Assembly: GCF_000422265.1 (NCBI RefSeq)
Contig: NZ_KE383812.1
Location: 262,091-326,090, forward strand
Direction: 5' to 3'
Length of the DNA stretch: 64,000 nucleotides
Origin: Kaistella palustris DSM 21579
GTDB lineage: Bacteria; Bacteroidota; Bacteroidia; Flavobacteriales; Weeksellaceae
Every line of letters starts with the position of its first letter. Within the stretch, counting starts at the first letter, position 1. This document shows, one piece after another, positions 9,201-17,782 of the stretch. The notes under the pieces are model-generated. The model was not told the DNA's origin and searched no databases. It saw nothing but the letters and a program-made list of their open reading frames with translations. The translations under genes were made by a program, and so were the position numbers.

Positions 9201-9314
9201 ATTATATAAAAATTAAATTTACGGTTCTTATAAAAATTTCAGCAGGATTCTTTTTGTTTTTTCCTTTTGAAACATGCTTCAAAATCCGCCACCTTGCCAA
9301 AGTTTTCATAAAAA

Positions 9315-9346
9315 TTTGAGTACATGACTATTTAAACTTAATTTTG
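9315..9346 (+). promoter_or_regulatory. Promoter of idi
   Basis: TTTG at 9315-9318, then 20 bases, then TAATTTTG at 9339-9346: a full match to the Bacteroidota consensus. The ATG at 9353 lies 6 bases after the -7 box, so transcription would start about at the start codon. Confidence 0.75.
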
Positions 9347-9352
9347 TGTACT

Positions 9353-9862
9353 ATGGAAGAACAGGTAGTTTTAGTCTCCGAAAAGGATGAAGTTCTGGGT
9401 CTGATGGACAAAATGCAGGCACATGAAAATGGGATTCTGCACCGCGCTTTTTCGGTGTTTTTATTTAATGACAAAGGGGAAATGCTTCTGCAGAAACGCT
9501 CGGCCACCAAATACCACTCACCCAACCAATGGACCAACGCGGTCTGCTCTCACCCACGAGCACACGAAACTTATCTGGAAGGCGCCAAACGCCGCATGAA
9601 GGAGGAACTTGGCATTGAAGCAGAACTGAGTCCAAAATTCCATTTCCTGTACAAGGCAGATGTGGGCCAGAATCTTTGGGAACATGAACTAGACCATGTA
9701 TTTACCGGCGATTTTAACGGAGAAGTTCAGCTGAATCCTGAAGAGGTTTCTGAAGTCCGGTTCATCACCATGCAGGACCTCGAAAACGAAATGACGCAAA
9801 ATCCCGGAAATTTCACCGAGTGGTTCAAGATCATTTTAAAGGAATACAAACAACACTTATAA
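9353..9862 (+). CDS. idi: Isopentenyl-diphosphate delta-isomerase, type I
   Basis: 169 residues from ATG 9353; a TTG at 9344 in the same frame lies inside the promoter and is rejected as start. This Nudix-fold enzyme interconverts IPP and DMAPP for isoprenoid and menaquinone synthesis. The catalytic cysteine lies in TNAVCSHPR (Cys65) and the Nudix-like helix is EGAKRRMKEELGIE. The metal-binding HS/HP and late Glu (LWEHELDH) are present. It precedes gcvT but a repeat element separates them. Confidence 0.95.
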   Translation: MEEQVVLVSEKDEVLGLMDKMQAHENGILHRAFSVFLFNDKGEMLLQKRSATKYHSPNQWTNAVCSHPRAHETYLEGAKRRMKEELGIEAELSPKFHFLYKADVGQNLWEHELDHVFTGDFNGEVQLNPEEVSEVRFITMQDLENEMTQNPGNFTEWFKIILKEYKQHL

Positions 9863-9910
9863 ATAGATTTAATAGACCGGAAAAAACCTTCGGGAAAACA
9901 GGGATTGTGG

Positions 9911-10006
9911 TCCTAGCCCCGATTGCAACGGCATACCGCCCAAGCGGTATACAGTGGAAAGCGGGTACACACTTCGATACAGCACAAATCCCGGTGCTCC
10001 TGAAAA
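9911..10006 (+). repeat. Dispersed intergenic element, copy 2
   Basis: Begins TCCTAGCCCCGATTGCAACGG, has a small hairpin TACCGC/GCGGTA in the centre and ends CAGTGGAAAGCGGG followed by GGTGCTCCTGAAAAA. It fills most of the 172 bases between idi and gcvT. Same plan as the copies at 9083, 26899 and 28306. I recall this kind of element being frequent between genes in Chryseobacterium and Flavobacterium genomes. Confidence 0.75.
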
Positions 10007-10034
10007 AACGCAATAATTAATTAAAAGATATAAA

Positions 10035-11114
10035 ATGAACAAGACGGCTTTGTACGAAAAACACGTTTCTCTGGGTGCCAAAATGGTGCCTTTTGCAGGT
10101 TTCGATATGCCTGTGCAATATTCCGGCGTCACCGAAGAGCATTTTGCAGTGCGCGAAAAAGTGGGCATTTTTGATGTGTCGCACATGGGACAGTTTTTTG
10201 TGGAAGGCCCGGCGGCAAAAGATCTGCTGCAGTTTGTAGGCACCAATAATGTAAACACGCTGGAGGACGGTAAAGCGCAGTACACCTGTCTGCCCAACGG
10301 TAACGGCGGAATCGTAGATGATCTTATCGTGTATAAAATGTCTGATGAAAAATATTTTGTAGTGGTCAATGCCAGCAATATCGAAAAAGACTGGAACCAT
10401 ATTTCAAAATACAACGAAAAATTCGGTGCGAAACTCACCAATGTCTCGGACGACATGTCGCTGATTGCAATTCAGGGTCCGAAAGCTACGGAAACTTTGC
10501 AGAAACTTACAGATACTGATCTTTCCGCTCTGCCCTACTATCATTTCACCGTGGGAACGGTCGCGGGTGTGGAAGATGTTATTATTTCAAATACAGGTTA
10601 CACCGGGAGCGGTGGTTTCGAGATTTACTTCAAAAATATAAGCGCCGTAAAGATCTGGGAAGCACTTACCCAAGCCGGCGAAGAATTCGGCATCATGCCC
10701 TGCGGTCTGGCCGCGCGCGATACCCTGCGACTGGAAAAAGGCTTCTGCCTCTACGGCAATGATATCGACGACACCACCTCACCACTCGAAGCCGGTTTAG
10801 GATGGATCACCAAATTTGATAAAGATTTTGTGGATAAGGAATTTCTCGCGAACCAAAAAGAAGAAGGAATAACCAGAAAGCTGGTCGGCTTCGAAATGCA
10901 GGAAAAAGCAATTCCACGGCACGATTATCTGATATTTGATGCAGAGGGTCAGGAGATTGGAAAAGTTACTTCCGGCACCATGAGTCCGATGAAAAAGATA
11001 GGGATTGGTTTGGCGTACGTTGCAAAGTCGCACATCAAGCCAGACTCCGAAATTTTCATTCAGATCAGGAATAAGAATATTCCTGCGAAAGTGGTGAAAA
11101 CTCCATTTGTATAA
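10035..11114 (+). CDS. gcvT: Aminomethyltransferase, T protein of the glycine cleavage system
   Basis: 359 residues, full length. The N-terminal MVPFAGFDMPVQYSG and the active-site region around VEDVIISNTGYTGSGGFEIYF and the LRLEKGFCLYGNDID block are typical. GcvT transfers the methylene group from the aminomethyl-lipoyl H protein to tetrahydrofolate, releasing ammonia. The other system genes (gcvH, gcvP) are not in the window, and no glycine riboswitch is visible upstream. Confidence 0.97.
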   Translation: MNKTALYEKHVSLGAKMVPFAGFDMPVQYSGVTEEHFAVREKVGIFDVSHMGQFFVEGPAAKDLLQFVGTNNVNTLEDGKAQYTCLPNGNGGIVDDLIVYKMSDEKYFVVVNASNIEKDWNHISKYNEKFGAKLTNVSDDMSLIAIQGPKATETLQKLTDTDLSALPYYHFTVGTVAGVEDVIISNTGYTGSGGFEIYFKNISAVKIWEALTQAGEEFGIMPCGLAARDTLRLEKGFCLYGNDIDDTTSPLEAGLGWITKFDKDFVDKEFLANQKEEGITRKLVGFEMQEKAIPRHDYLIFDAEGQEIGKVTSGTMSPMKKIGIGLAYVAKSHIKPDSEIFIQIRNKNIPAKVVKTPFV

Positions 11115-11132
11115 ATAAGAAATCCAGCGAGA

Positions 11133-11161
11133 AGCAGGCAGAACAAGTGCCTGCTTTTTTT
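11133..11161 (+). terminator. Terminator of gcvT
   Basis: AGCAGGCA (11133-11140) and TGCCTGCT (11148-11155) form a perfect 8-bp stem with a 7-base loop followed by a T run. Confidence 0.85.
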
Positions 11162-11209
11162 ATGTGGCATTATTTTCGCACGCCTTTTCATCAACAAAAA
11201 AAATAAATT

Positions 11210-11659
11210 ATGTCTTATATTAACAGAAGCATTGCAGGTTTAGCCGGCTCCCTGGCGCTGACCGGCGTTCATCAGCTATTTAAAAAGTGTCTGGATGGCG
11301 CTCCCAATCTGGATCAGGTGGGTGAAAAAGCAGTTGAAGCAACACTTGAGAAACTCGACGCACCAAAAACCGATGAAGAAGAAGTCTTTGCCGCGGCGAT
11401 GACGGGAAATATCCTTTCGAATGCGTTGCTGTTCTCCACACTCGCCACATCTACCAATACCACGCAGATCATTGGAAAAACACTGGGAACGGGACTTTTG
11501 GGCGCGGCCGGAACCTTAGGTCTGGCCGATCAGTTGTTGGGCAAGAATGAAGCAACCAACACCGACCAGAAAAAATGGATGACCACGGGTTATTATCTTC
11601 TCGGTGCAATCGTAAGTATCAGCGTGTACAATTTACTGGAAAGCAGAAAAAGCAAATAA
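11210..11659 (+). CDS. Hypothetical membrane-associated protein
   Basis: 149 residues, no family recognised. Hydrophobic stretches lie near the N-terminus (SIAGLAGSLALTGVHQLF), in the middle (a Gly/Ala/Thr-rich segment, about 85-107) and at the C-terminus (YYLLGAIVSISVYNLL). An acidic patch (KTDEEEVFAAAMTG) separates them. This suggests a small integral or membrane-attached protein. It sits alone between two terminators, so it is probably monocistronic. Confidence 0.7.
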   Translation: MSYINRSIAGLAGSLALTGVHQLFKKCLDGAPNLDQVGEKAVEATLEKLDAPKTDEEEVFAAAMTGNILSNALLFSTLATSTNTTQIIGKTLGTGLLGAAGTLGLADQLLGKNEATNTDQKKWMTTGYYLLGAIVSISVYNLLESRKSK

Positions 11660-11675
11660 GCGCACCCCATAGAAA

Positions 11676-11712
11676 ACAAACGGCGTCAGAAAATTTCTGC
11701 CGCCGTTTTAGG
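11676..11712. terminator. Bidirectional terminator between the membrane protein and hsp20
   Basis: AAACGGCG at 11678-11685 pairs with CGCCGTTT at 11701-11708, with a partly self-complementary loop, and has A and T tracts on the two sides. Confidence 0.75.
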
Positions 11713-11733
11713 TAATAATTGGAATCTTGAAGT

Positions 11734-12162
11734 TTACTTCACTTCAATTCTCTTCTGCATCTGGGTCTGCGTTTCTTTCTTCGGAACGGTAATCTTCAGG
11801 ATCCCGTCTTCGTATGTTGCTTCTATATTTTCATGTTCAACCACATCGGGCAATGTAAATGAGCGTTGGAAAGAGCTGTAGTTGAACTCACGGCGGGAAA
11901 AGGTGCCGTTGTCATCTTTCTCTTCATTTTCAGCTTGTTTTTCGCTGGAAATGGTGAGGATATCTCTTTCAAGATTTACATTAAAGTCATCTTTTTTCAT
12001 TCCCGGTGCAGCGACCTGAATTTCGAAAGCACGTTCCGTATCTTTTACATTTACTGAGGGTGCGGTAATTCCGGTATTTGAAAAACCGGAGTTGTTGAAG
12101 TCGAATAATTCTTTGGTAAAGAAATCATCAAAAAAATTATTTCTTCTCATTAAACCAGTCAT
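11734..12162 (-). CDS. Hsp20/alpha-crystallin family small heat shock protein
   Basis: 142 residues. The alpha-crystallin domain spans about 34-130, with the signature AAPGMKKDDFNVNLERDILTI cut by loops and the closing YEDGILKITVPK. A short aromatic N-terminal arm (NNFFDDFFTKELFDF) and a charged tail complete it. It should act as an ATP-independent holdase that binds unfolding proteins. The 164 bases upstream to the next gene are AT-rich; no known heat-shock operator was identified there. Confidence 0.92.
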   Translation of the reverse strand: MTGLMRRNNFFDDFFTKELFDFNNSGFSNTGITAPSVNVKDTERAFEIQVAAPGMKKDDFNVNLERDILTISSEKQAENEEKDDNGTFSRREFNYSSFQRSFTLPDVVEHENIEATYEDGILKITVPKKETQTQMQKRIEVK

Positions 12163-12326
12163 AGCATTTAATTTTTAAGGTTAAACATTAGTTGATTTGT
12201 AAAAGACTTCACCAAAAAGATACCATGCGGAATATACTGACAGGATTTCATAAACAACTAAGGTTCTGGAATTTATGTCAGGAATTCACGGTTGAATTCT
12301 GTGGGAAACTGAAATTTTGACAGAAA

Positions 12327-12662
12327 CTATTTTGGAACGTGCTGAAAGCAGAATCTATTGCCGATCTGGGTATTCCTTTTGCAACGTAAGCCTTTCTTTG
12401 TTATTCCGCGGCATTGTTCTGTTTGTCCTACGCCTGGCGTTTTCTTCGGTGGCGTAGTGCCAGGACCTGAACGGTAAGGTGGCCGGCAGATTTTACAGGG
12501 CTGCAAACCGTTTTGAACTGCCTTGTCAAAGGCTAAAGCGGAGGAAACATTTTTCACCATTCTGCAGCTGCTCAAATGATACTTCGCGCCCGAAGGTGTT
12601 TTATAAACGGTCTGCGCAGATAAACCGACCGACATTAGAAATAAGAAAAAAACTTTAAGCAT
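12327..12662 (-). CDS. Small secreted cysteine-rich protein (DUF5763-like tail)
   Basis: 111 residues with a signal peptide (MLKVFFLFLMSVGLSAQ). The first mature part, YKTPSGAKYHLSSCRMVKN ... PCKICRPP, carries a Cys/His pattern like the small zinc-binding fold following nuclease or Ada-type domains. The C-terminal part CRGITKKGLRCKR ... CFQH is the Cys-x8-Cys-x-Cys/His motif of DUF5763. A proline/glycine linker joins the two. Function unknown; metal binding is likely. The start overlaps the end of the ArsC-like gene by 8 bases, so they are translationally coupled. Confidence 0.75.
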   Translation of the reverse strand: MLKVFFLFLMSVGLSAQTVYKTPSGAKYHLSSCRMVKNVSSALAFDKAVQNGLQPCKICRPPYRSGPGTTPPKKTPGVGQTEQCRGITKKGLRCKRNTQIGNRFCFQHVPK

Positions 12663-13005
12663 TTATAAATTGTTCCAGATTTCCGACCGTTTGTTTGTCA
12701 TTACCAACAAAGATGAGTTCATCTGTCAGAAAAACCGGTCTTTTCAGAAAAGAATAGTGAGTCAAAAGGAGTTTTTTATAATCCAATTCTGTTAAGTTGT
12801 TCACATCAATACTGCGGGCTTTGAGCTGCGTGGATCTTCGGCTGAAAAGTGCTTCATAGGATTTGGTGTGTGCATACATCTCCGCGAGTTCCTTTTCAGT
12901 TAAAGGTGCGCTTTTAAGTTCGCGAAATTCCCAGTCTTTAAGATCAAACCTTTTCAGGATCTTCATACAGGTGTTACACGTTTTTAAATAAAATACCTTT
13001 TGCAT
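12655..13005 (-). CDS. ArsC/Spx-family thioredoxin-like protein
   Basis: 116 residues, the usual size for the ArsC family. The N-terminal redox motif is CNTCMK (Cys10 and Cys13), followed by the family's LTEKELAEM helix, RSTQLKAR and KRPVFLTDELIFVG near the end. Members reduce arsenate (ArsC) or act as regulators (Spx) or unknown reductases (YffB). The family's R-P-I block is present as KRPVF. The exact role cannot be decided. It is the first gene of a two-gene unit with the cysteine-rich secreted protein. Confidence 0.8.
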   Translation of the reverse strand: MQKVFYLKTCNTCMKILKRFDLKDWEFRELKSAPLTEKELAEMYAHTKSYEALFSRRSTQLKARSIDVNNLTELDYKKLLLTHYSFLKRPVFLTDELIFVGNDKQTVGNLEQFINA

Positions 13006-13072
13006 ATTTCAAATTTACCTATAAATTCAGGATTTTGGAAATTAATATTTACCTTTAAAAAAATAAAAATCA

Positions 13073-13537
13073 ATGCAGCAGAAAACGGTTTTCCAGTTTA
13101 TATCCGAACCCAGCGACGTAAATTACGGCGGCAATGTACATGGCGGCAGCGTAATGAAGTGGATCGACCAGGCCGGTTATGCATGCGCAAGTTCCTGGAG
13201 CTCGAGCTATTGCGTGACTGTTTATGTAGGGGGAATCAGGTTTTATTCGCCCATCAAGATCGGGCATATCGTAAAAGTGGAAGCCGAAGTCATCTACACC
13301 GGAAAAACGAGCATGCACATTGCGATCAATGTATTTTCCCGCAATATCAAAAGGAAGGATTTTGAAAAGAAAACGCACTGCATCATTGTTTTTGTCGCGG
13401 TAGACGACGATGGGAATTCCGTAGAAGTTCCAAAATTCAGTCCTGAAAACGAGCAGGAAAATCAGATGGAAAAATACGCCGTGAAGTTGATGGACCTGCG
13501 GAAACAGATCGAGGAAGAGATGAAACCGTTTATGTAG
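13073..13537 (+). CDS. Acyl-CoA thioesterase, hotdog fold
   Basis: 154 residues. The active-site region is NVHGGSVMKWIDQAGYACA with the HGG at 23-25 and the catalytic Asp32, typical of the YciA/BFIT group. A single hotdog domain fills the protein and a charged tail (MDLRKQIEEEMK) ends it. It hydrolyses acyl-CoA thioesters in the cytosol; chain preference is not visible. It diverges from the ArsC-like gene with 67 bases between the starts. Confidence 0.9.
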   Translation: MQQKTVFQFISEPSDVNYGGNVHGGSVMKWIDQAGYACASSWSSSYCVTVYVGGIRFYSPIKIGHIVKVEAEVIYTGKTSMHIAINVFSRNIKRKDFEKKTHCIIVFVAVDDDGNSVEVPKFSPENEQENQMEKYAVKLMDLRKQIEEEMKPFM

Positions 13538-13587
13538 GGCTAAACTTTTTCGTAAAACCCCAAAATTTTAAAGTCCATAAAAACAGA

Positions 13588-13616
13588 AACTCCTTTCAGC
13601 ACTGAAAGGAGTTTTC
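13588..13616. terminator. Bidirectional terminator between thioesterase gene and rny
   Basis: AACTCCTTTCA (13588-13598) pairs perfectly with TGAAAGGAGTT (13603-13613) around GCAC; T-rich on both outer sides. Confidence 0.85.
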
Positions 13617-13637
13617 TTAAATAGTTGTTTGGAGTAT

Positions 13638-15215
13638 TTATCTCGCGATATTCACCGCTCTCGTTTCGCGGATCACGGTAACGCGAACCTGACCAGGATA
13701 AGTTAATTCGTTCTGGATTTTTTCTGAAATGTCATACGAAAGCTGAGACGACTGATCATCATTGATGCGTCCGCTCTCAACCATCACACGGAGTTCGCGC
13801 CCTGCCTGGATCGCGTAGGCACTGGAAACACCGTCGAAACTTAGCGCTGCGGCTTCCAGATCTTTCAGTCTCTGGATATAAGACTCCAACACCTGACGTC
13901 TTGCCCCCGGTCTCGCGCCGGAGATCGCATCAGCTACCTGAATGATTGGCGACAATAAAGAGATCATTTCCACTTCGTCATGGTGCGCACCAATGGCGTT
14001 AACTACCTCGGGATTCTCACCGTATTTTTCTGCCCACTGCATACCGAGTAATGCGTGTGGCAATTCAGATTCCTGTTCCGGAACTTTTCCTATATCGTGG
14101 AGTAAGCCTGCTCTTTTGGCCAGTTTCACATTCAGCCCGAGTTCTGCTGCCATCGTCGCGGCGATATTCGCTACTTCCCGGGAGTGCTGCAAAAGGTTTT
14201 GCCCATAAGAGGAACGGAATTTCATGCGTCCCACGATCTTTACCAATTCAGGGTGAAGCCCGTGAACTCCAAGGTCGATCACCGTTCTTTTTCCGACTTC
14301 TATGATTTCCTCTTCAATCTGGCGTTTGGTTTTGTCGACAACTTCCTCAATTCTTGCAGGGTGAATTCTGCCGTCGGTCACCAAACGGTGAAGTGAAAGT
14401 CTTGCAATTTCCCGTCGGACCGGATCGAAACAGGAAAGAAGGATCGCTTCCGGTGTATCATCTACGATGATCTCTACGCCTGTAGCTGCTTCTAATGCAC
14501 GGATATTCCGACCTTCGCGGCCAATAATACGTCCCTTTACCTCATCGGATTCAATATTAAATACAGAAACTGAATTTTCGATTGCCTGTTCAGTTCCAAT
14601 CCGCTGAATGGTCTGGATGACAATTTTCTTAGCTTCCTGCTTCGCATTGAGGTGCGCTTCCTCCATAATGCTTTGTACGTGAGCCTGGGCGCGGGTTTTG
14701 GCCTCTGCTTTCAGCGCTTCTACAAGTTCATGTTTGGCATCTTCGGCAGAATAGCCGGAGATTTTTTCAAGGATCTCCACTTTCTGCGCCACTACAGCAT
14801 TCAATTCCTGCTGTTTGCGCTCTATGATTTCATTTTTCTTGCTGTAATCAGCGATCTGGCGGTCAAGATCTTTCTCAAGTTTTCCTGTTCTGCTCAGATC
14901 ATCATTTAGCTTCTGCTCTTTATCTTTTACCCTTTTTTCAGCATCCAGCATTTTTTTCTCGCGCAACTGAATATCAGCATCGTGCTGGGATTTCAGTTCC
15001 ATAAATTTTTCCTTGGCCTGCAGATGCTTCTCTTTTCTGATGGATTCTGCCTGGTCTTTTGCTTTTTCCAAAAGGTTATCCGCATTTTTCTTGGCATCGT
15101 CGATAATGAATTTGGCTTTTGTATTCAGCGAGCTTTTGGAAAATACCATTCCCGCGACTGCACCGATCAAAAGACAAACAATGCCGACTAAAACAGCTAT
15201 CATTGTTGTTGTCAT
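13638..15215 (-). CDS. rny: Ribonuclease Y
   Basis: 525 residues, the usual length. An N-terminal membrane helix (about 4-27) is followed by a long charged coiled coil (30-200), a KH domain ([21 protein letters not shown]) and an HD domain with LLHDIGKV and the following histidines (IGAHHDE). RNase Y is a membrane-anchored endoribonuclease that starts mRNA decay. Downstream of the 6S RNA and zapA on the same strand. Confidence 0.97.
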   Translation of the reverse strand: MTTTMIAVLVGIVCLLIGAVAGMVFSKSSLNTKAKFIIDDAKKNADNLLEKAKDQAESIRKEKHLQAKEKFMELKSQHDADIQLREKKMLDAEKRVKDKEQKLNDDLSRTGKLEKDLDRQIADYSKKNEIIERKQQELNAVVAQKVEILEKISGYSAEDAKHELVEALKAEAKTRAQAHVQSIMEEAHLNAKQEAKKIVIQTIQRIGTEQAIENSVSVFNIESDEVKGRIIGREGRNIRALEAATGVEIIVDDTPEAILLSCFDPVRREIARLSLHRLVTDGRIHPARIEEVVDKTKRQIEEEIIEVGKRTVIDLGVHGLHPELVKIVGRMKFRSSYGQNLLQHSREVANIAATMAAELGLNVKLAKRAGLLHDIGKVPEQESELPHALLGMQWAEKYGENPEVVNAIGAHHDEVEMISLLSPIIQVADAISGARPGARRQVLESYIQRLKDLEAAALSFDGVSSAYAIQAGRELRVMVESGRINDDQSSQLSYDISEKIQNELTYPGQVRVTVIRETRAVNIAR

Positions 15216-15333
15216 ATATTTCTATTTTTAATGTTCATAATTTTATTTTATTAGGTTATTCACTATTTTTAAAGTCCTGCTTCGATATTTAAATCTATCA
15301 GGTTAATGATAAGTTTATGAAGGAACTTCAGTC

Positions 15334-15512
15334 AAAAAAAAAGCCCACAACAGTTCACTGATATAGAGTAAACTCCTAATCAACACGATTTGAACTGATT
15401 TTCACTTTCTGTAATCCGAGCAAGTCGGCACGCCATTAAGTGAACATTCGTCCGGTTATTGTTTAGCGTTGAGTTTACCTGTAATGTGTTAGAACCATTG
15501 TAGGCAGTTATT
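15334..15512 (-). ncRNA. ssrS: 6S RNA (6S-Flavo type)
   Basis: The 313-base gap between zapA and rny encodes, on the minus strand, a rod-like RNA of about 170 nt ending in a U9 tract. Complementary arms line up in order: GCCUACAA (15505-15498) with UUGUGGGC (15350-15343), GUAAACUC (15478-15471) with GAGUUUAC (15375-15368), then CAACGC with GUGUUG, UUCACUU with AAGUGAA, and an apical CCGA/UCGG hairpin. Between the CAACGC and UUCACUU helices both strands are unpaired over 15-20 nt, the open-promoter-like bubble of 6S RNA. Position next to zapA matches the enterobacterial zapA-ssrS order. 6S RNA binds RNA polymerase holoenzyme and lowers transcription in stationary phase. It may be processed from the zapA transcript, as no -7 box is seen just upstream. 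Confidence 0.82.
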
Positions 15513-15528
15513 TTCGGAAAAGAAAAAT

Positions 15529-15816
15529 CTACTTTTCCATTTCTTCCAGCAGGCTGTTGAGCTGTTTCAACCGCTCGCAGGAGGCATTAATATTTTTTTC
15601 GTTAGTGATCTGCGCTACTTCGGCATTGGTTCCCAGTTTCAGGGCACACATGGCCAAAGCATCCTGTTTATCTCTAACATCAAAATTTTGTTCAAAATCT
15701 TTAATCATCGCTTCAATGGTTTTACCGACTTTGCGGAGTGTTTCTTCCTCTGCGGAAGGCACATTCAGTGGGTAATTTCTGCCGGCAATGTTGATGGTAA
15801 TTCTTCTTACTTCCAT
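15529..15816 (-). CDS. zapA: Cell division protein ZapA
   Basis: 95 residues. The N-terminal ZapA domain (VRRITINIAGRNYPLNVPSAEEETLRKVGKTI) is followed by a helix and C-terminal coiled coil (CERLKQLNSLLEEMEK). ZapA crosslinks FtsZ filaments at the division ring. The start codon touches the stop of the coiled-coil gene upstream, indicating translational coupling. The 6S RNA follows 17 bases after its stop. Confidence 0.92.
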   Translation of the reverse strand: MEVRRITINIAGRNYPLNVPSAEEETLRKVGKTIEAMIKDFEQNFDVRDKQDALAMCALKLGTNAEVAQITNEKNINASCERLKQLNSLLEEMEK

Positions 15817-16118
15817 TACAAACCGGTGTTTTGAAGTTCTGCAATACAGTGATCCACTTCTTTTATCAACCTGTTGATGTGGTTTTTCATCAGGCGGTTA
15901 TGCGCGGGATTACCGGATATTGCGGAATAAAGTTTTATATTTTTCTGTTCTTCTGCTAAAACCTGATTTTTCTTTTTCTCCTCATCATACCGCTGCTTCA
16001 TTTCTTCGTGCTCCTTTGCCAGTTCCAGATATTTTTCGGTAAGATTCTGATAATTTTTCCGAATGACCAATATCTTTTTTTCTAAAACCAAAAAATTATT
16101 TTCTAAATCTGTGAGCAT
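15816..16118 (-). CDS. Small coiled-coil protein coupled to zapA
   Basis: 100 residues, almost entirely helical with a heptad-like charged pattern (KYLELAKEHEEMKQRYDEEKKK). No catalytic motif. It is the first gene of the zapA unit and shares one base with zapA. By size, coiled coil and coupling it may be a ZapB-like partner at the division ring, but sequence identity to ZapB is not claimed. Confidence 0.75.
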   Translation of the reverse strand: MLTDLENNFLVLEKKILVIRKNYQNLTEKYLELAKEHEEMKQRYDEEKKKNQVLAEEQKNIKLYSAISGNPAHNRLMKNHINRLIKEVDHCIAELQNTGL

Positions 16119-16148
16119 TTTCAGGCTTAATTAATTCTAACTAAGTAG

Positions 16149-16156
16149 CAAAAATA
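16149..16156 (-). promoter_or_regulatory. -7 box of the coiled-coil/zapA unit
   Basis: TATTTTTG on the minus strand, 30 bases before the start at 16118. No convincing -33 element. Confidence 0.5.
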
Positions 16157-16265
16157 TAAAATTTAAATTTGAATTTGGGACTATTGAAAAAGTAATTTTG
16201 GAAACAGGACGCAAATCACCAGCACAATTCACGCCGGAGAGTTTAAAAAGGAAAAAAACAGTGAT

Positions 16266-17051
16266 TTACTCGAACTTTAAAACAAACATAAGTGCGCGAG
16301 TTTTTGCACCCGAAATTGCAGCAGACCAGTATGGCGGTGTATCCGGATTGTCAGCTACCATTTCATTATTCATCATAAAAGTACCGCGGAAACCGGGCGT
16401 AAGTTTAAATCGGCTGAAGTAAAACTGTATTCCTATTTCTGCAGACCATGCGAAATTGCTCGATGTGGTGCGAAACAGGCCTTGGGAATTGTCATCGGCG
16501 GCAGTGCTGTTGGACTGCAGATTCAGCAGCCAGTTCACACCCGCAGCGGCATAGGGCCGGGAATTATACCATCTGTCACCATGAATTTCGATCAGAAATG
16601 GCAGGTCCACATAAGTTGATTTTACATTTCGAACTTTATCTGCATCGGTCAGTTCTCTGGGCGTAAAAGCCGGATATTGTGTCGTACCGGCAGCGTACTT
16701 GTCGTTACTTTGCGTATCGAACATTATTTCGCGTTCCACGAACTGCAGACCTGGCTCGAAGCGGAGATCAAAATTATCATTCAACCGAAACTTTCCAATT
16801 AAACCTGCACCGAAACTGTATGAAGATTTGGTCTGAACAAGGCTTTTCTGCCGGTCCATTCCATATTTGGGATCCAGCACAAGTTTGTAATCAAAGTTGT
16901 TTCCGGCAAGGTAAAATCCGTAACTGAATTTCTGGTTATCGAAACCCTCCAGATTATCCATACGGTCTTTGGTTCGGAACAGCTGTGCACTGGCGAGGCC
17001 GGCAATACAAACTGCAGTCAGGATATTCGTCTTCAATAATGTGTTCCGCAT
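16266..17051 (-). CDS. porT: Type IX secretion outer membrane protein PorT/SprT
   Basis: 261 residues with a signal peptide (about 1-22, ending GLASAQ) and an eight-strand-like outer membrane barrel pattern: alternating strands such as FSYGFYLAGNNFDYKLVLD, YSFGAGLIGKFRLNDNFDLRFEPG and the aromatic-ended last strand ALMFVLKFE. PorT (SprT) is needed for T9SS function and gliding; its place next to ubiE is conserved in flavobacteria. It starts one base after the ubiE stop, so they are co-transcribed. The T9SS substrates in this window (aminopeptidase, two large cargo proteins) would depend on it. Confidence 0.85.
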   Translation of the reverse strand: MRNTLLKTNILTAVCIAGLASAQLFRTKDRMDNLEGFDNQKFSYGFYLAGNNFDYKLVLDPKYGMDRQKSLVQTKSSYSFGAGLIGKFRLNDNFDLRFEPGLQFVEREIMFDTQSNDKYAAGTTQYPAFTPRELTDADKVRNVKSTYVDLPFLIEIHGDRWYNSRPYAAAGVNWLLNLQSNSTAADDNSQGLFRTTSSNFAWSAEIGIQFYFSRFKLTPGFRGTFMMNNEMVADNPDTPPYWSAAISGAKTRALMFVLKFE

Positions 17052-17052
17052 A

Positions 17053-17772
17053 TTACTTTGTTGCCTTATAAATGGTTGCGATTCCGAAACTTAATTTTTT
17101 GTATTCCACGTTTTTGAAACCTGTTGCCAAAAGAATGTTTTTCATTTTTTCGCCAAAAGGAAAAGCATTTACTGAATCCGGAAGATAGGTATATGCCCTG
17201 CTGTCTTTGGAGATCAGTCTGCCGATTCGCGGCAGGATATTCTTAAAATAAAACATATAAAAAGGACTCAGAATTCCTTCGACCTTAGAAAATTCAAGTA
17301 TAAAAACGCTTTTATTTTCTTTCACCACACGTCTTAATTCCGCCAGACCTTTTTCCAGGTTCTCAAAATTTCTAACTCCAAATGCAACGCAAACAGCATC
17401 AAATTTATTGTTTTCGAAAGGCAAATCTTCGGCATCACCTTTCTGCATGGATATTTTATCGTTCAGTTTAAGTCTCGCAATTTTCTCAATTCCTACATTA
17501 AGCATGAGTTGTGACAGGTCGAGACCCACAACCTTCGCGCCAGTTCCTTTCTGCACGGCAACAGCGAGATCACCGGTTCCGGTGGCCACATCCAACACGA
17601 TTTGCGGCTGGTCTTTATTCATCCATTTCACCAGCGTGTTCCGCCAGAGAACATCAATCTTCAAAGAAAGGACGTGGTTCAACAGATCGTACTTTGGCGC
17701 AATATTATCGAACATTTCTTCGACTTCGCGCTTTTTGCCGGCCTCTGTATTGTATGGGGTTACCTGTTTCAA
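17053..17772 (-). CDS. ubiE: Demethylmenaquinone methyltransferase
   Basis: 239 residues. The class I SAM-binding motif VLDVATGTGDLAV is near 60 and the family blocks DNIAPKYDLLNHVLS (N-terminal) and FGVRNFENLEKGLAELRRVVK follow. It methylates demethylmenaquinone to menaquinone, the respiratory quinone of Bacteroidota, so the menG name would fit as well. It is followed directly by porT. Confidence 0.96.
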   Translation of the reverse strand: MKQVTPYNTEAGKKREVEEMFDNIAPKYDLLNHVLSLKIDVLWRNTLVKWMNKDQPQIVLDVATGTGDLAVAVQKGTGAKVVGLDLSQLMLNVGIEKIARLKLNDKISMQKGDAEDLPFENNKFDAVCVAFGVRNFENLEKGLAELRRVVKENKSVFILEFSKVEGILSPFYMFYFKNILPRIGRLISKDSRAYTYLPDSVNAFPFGEKMKNILLATGFKNVEYKKLSFGIATIYKATK

Positions 17773-17782
17773 GTGGTGATTT

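Noticed and set aside
9344..9352. TTG start for idi
   Set aside because: It lies inside the -7 box and gives a non-family N-terminus; the ATG at 9353 fits the family.
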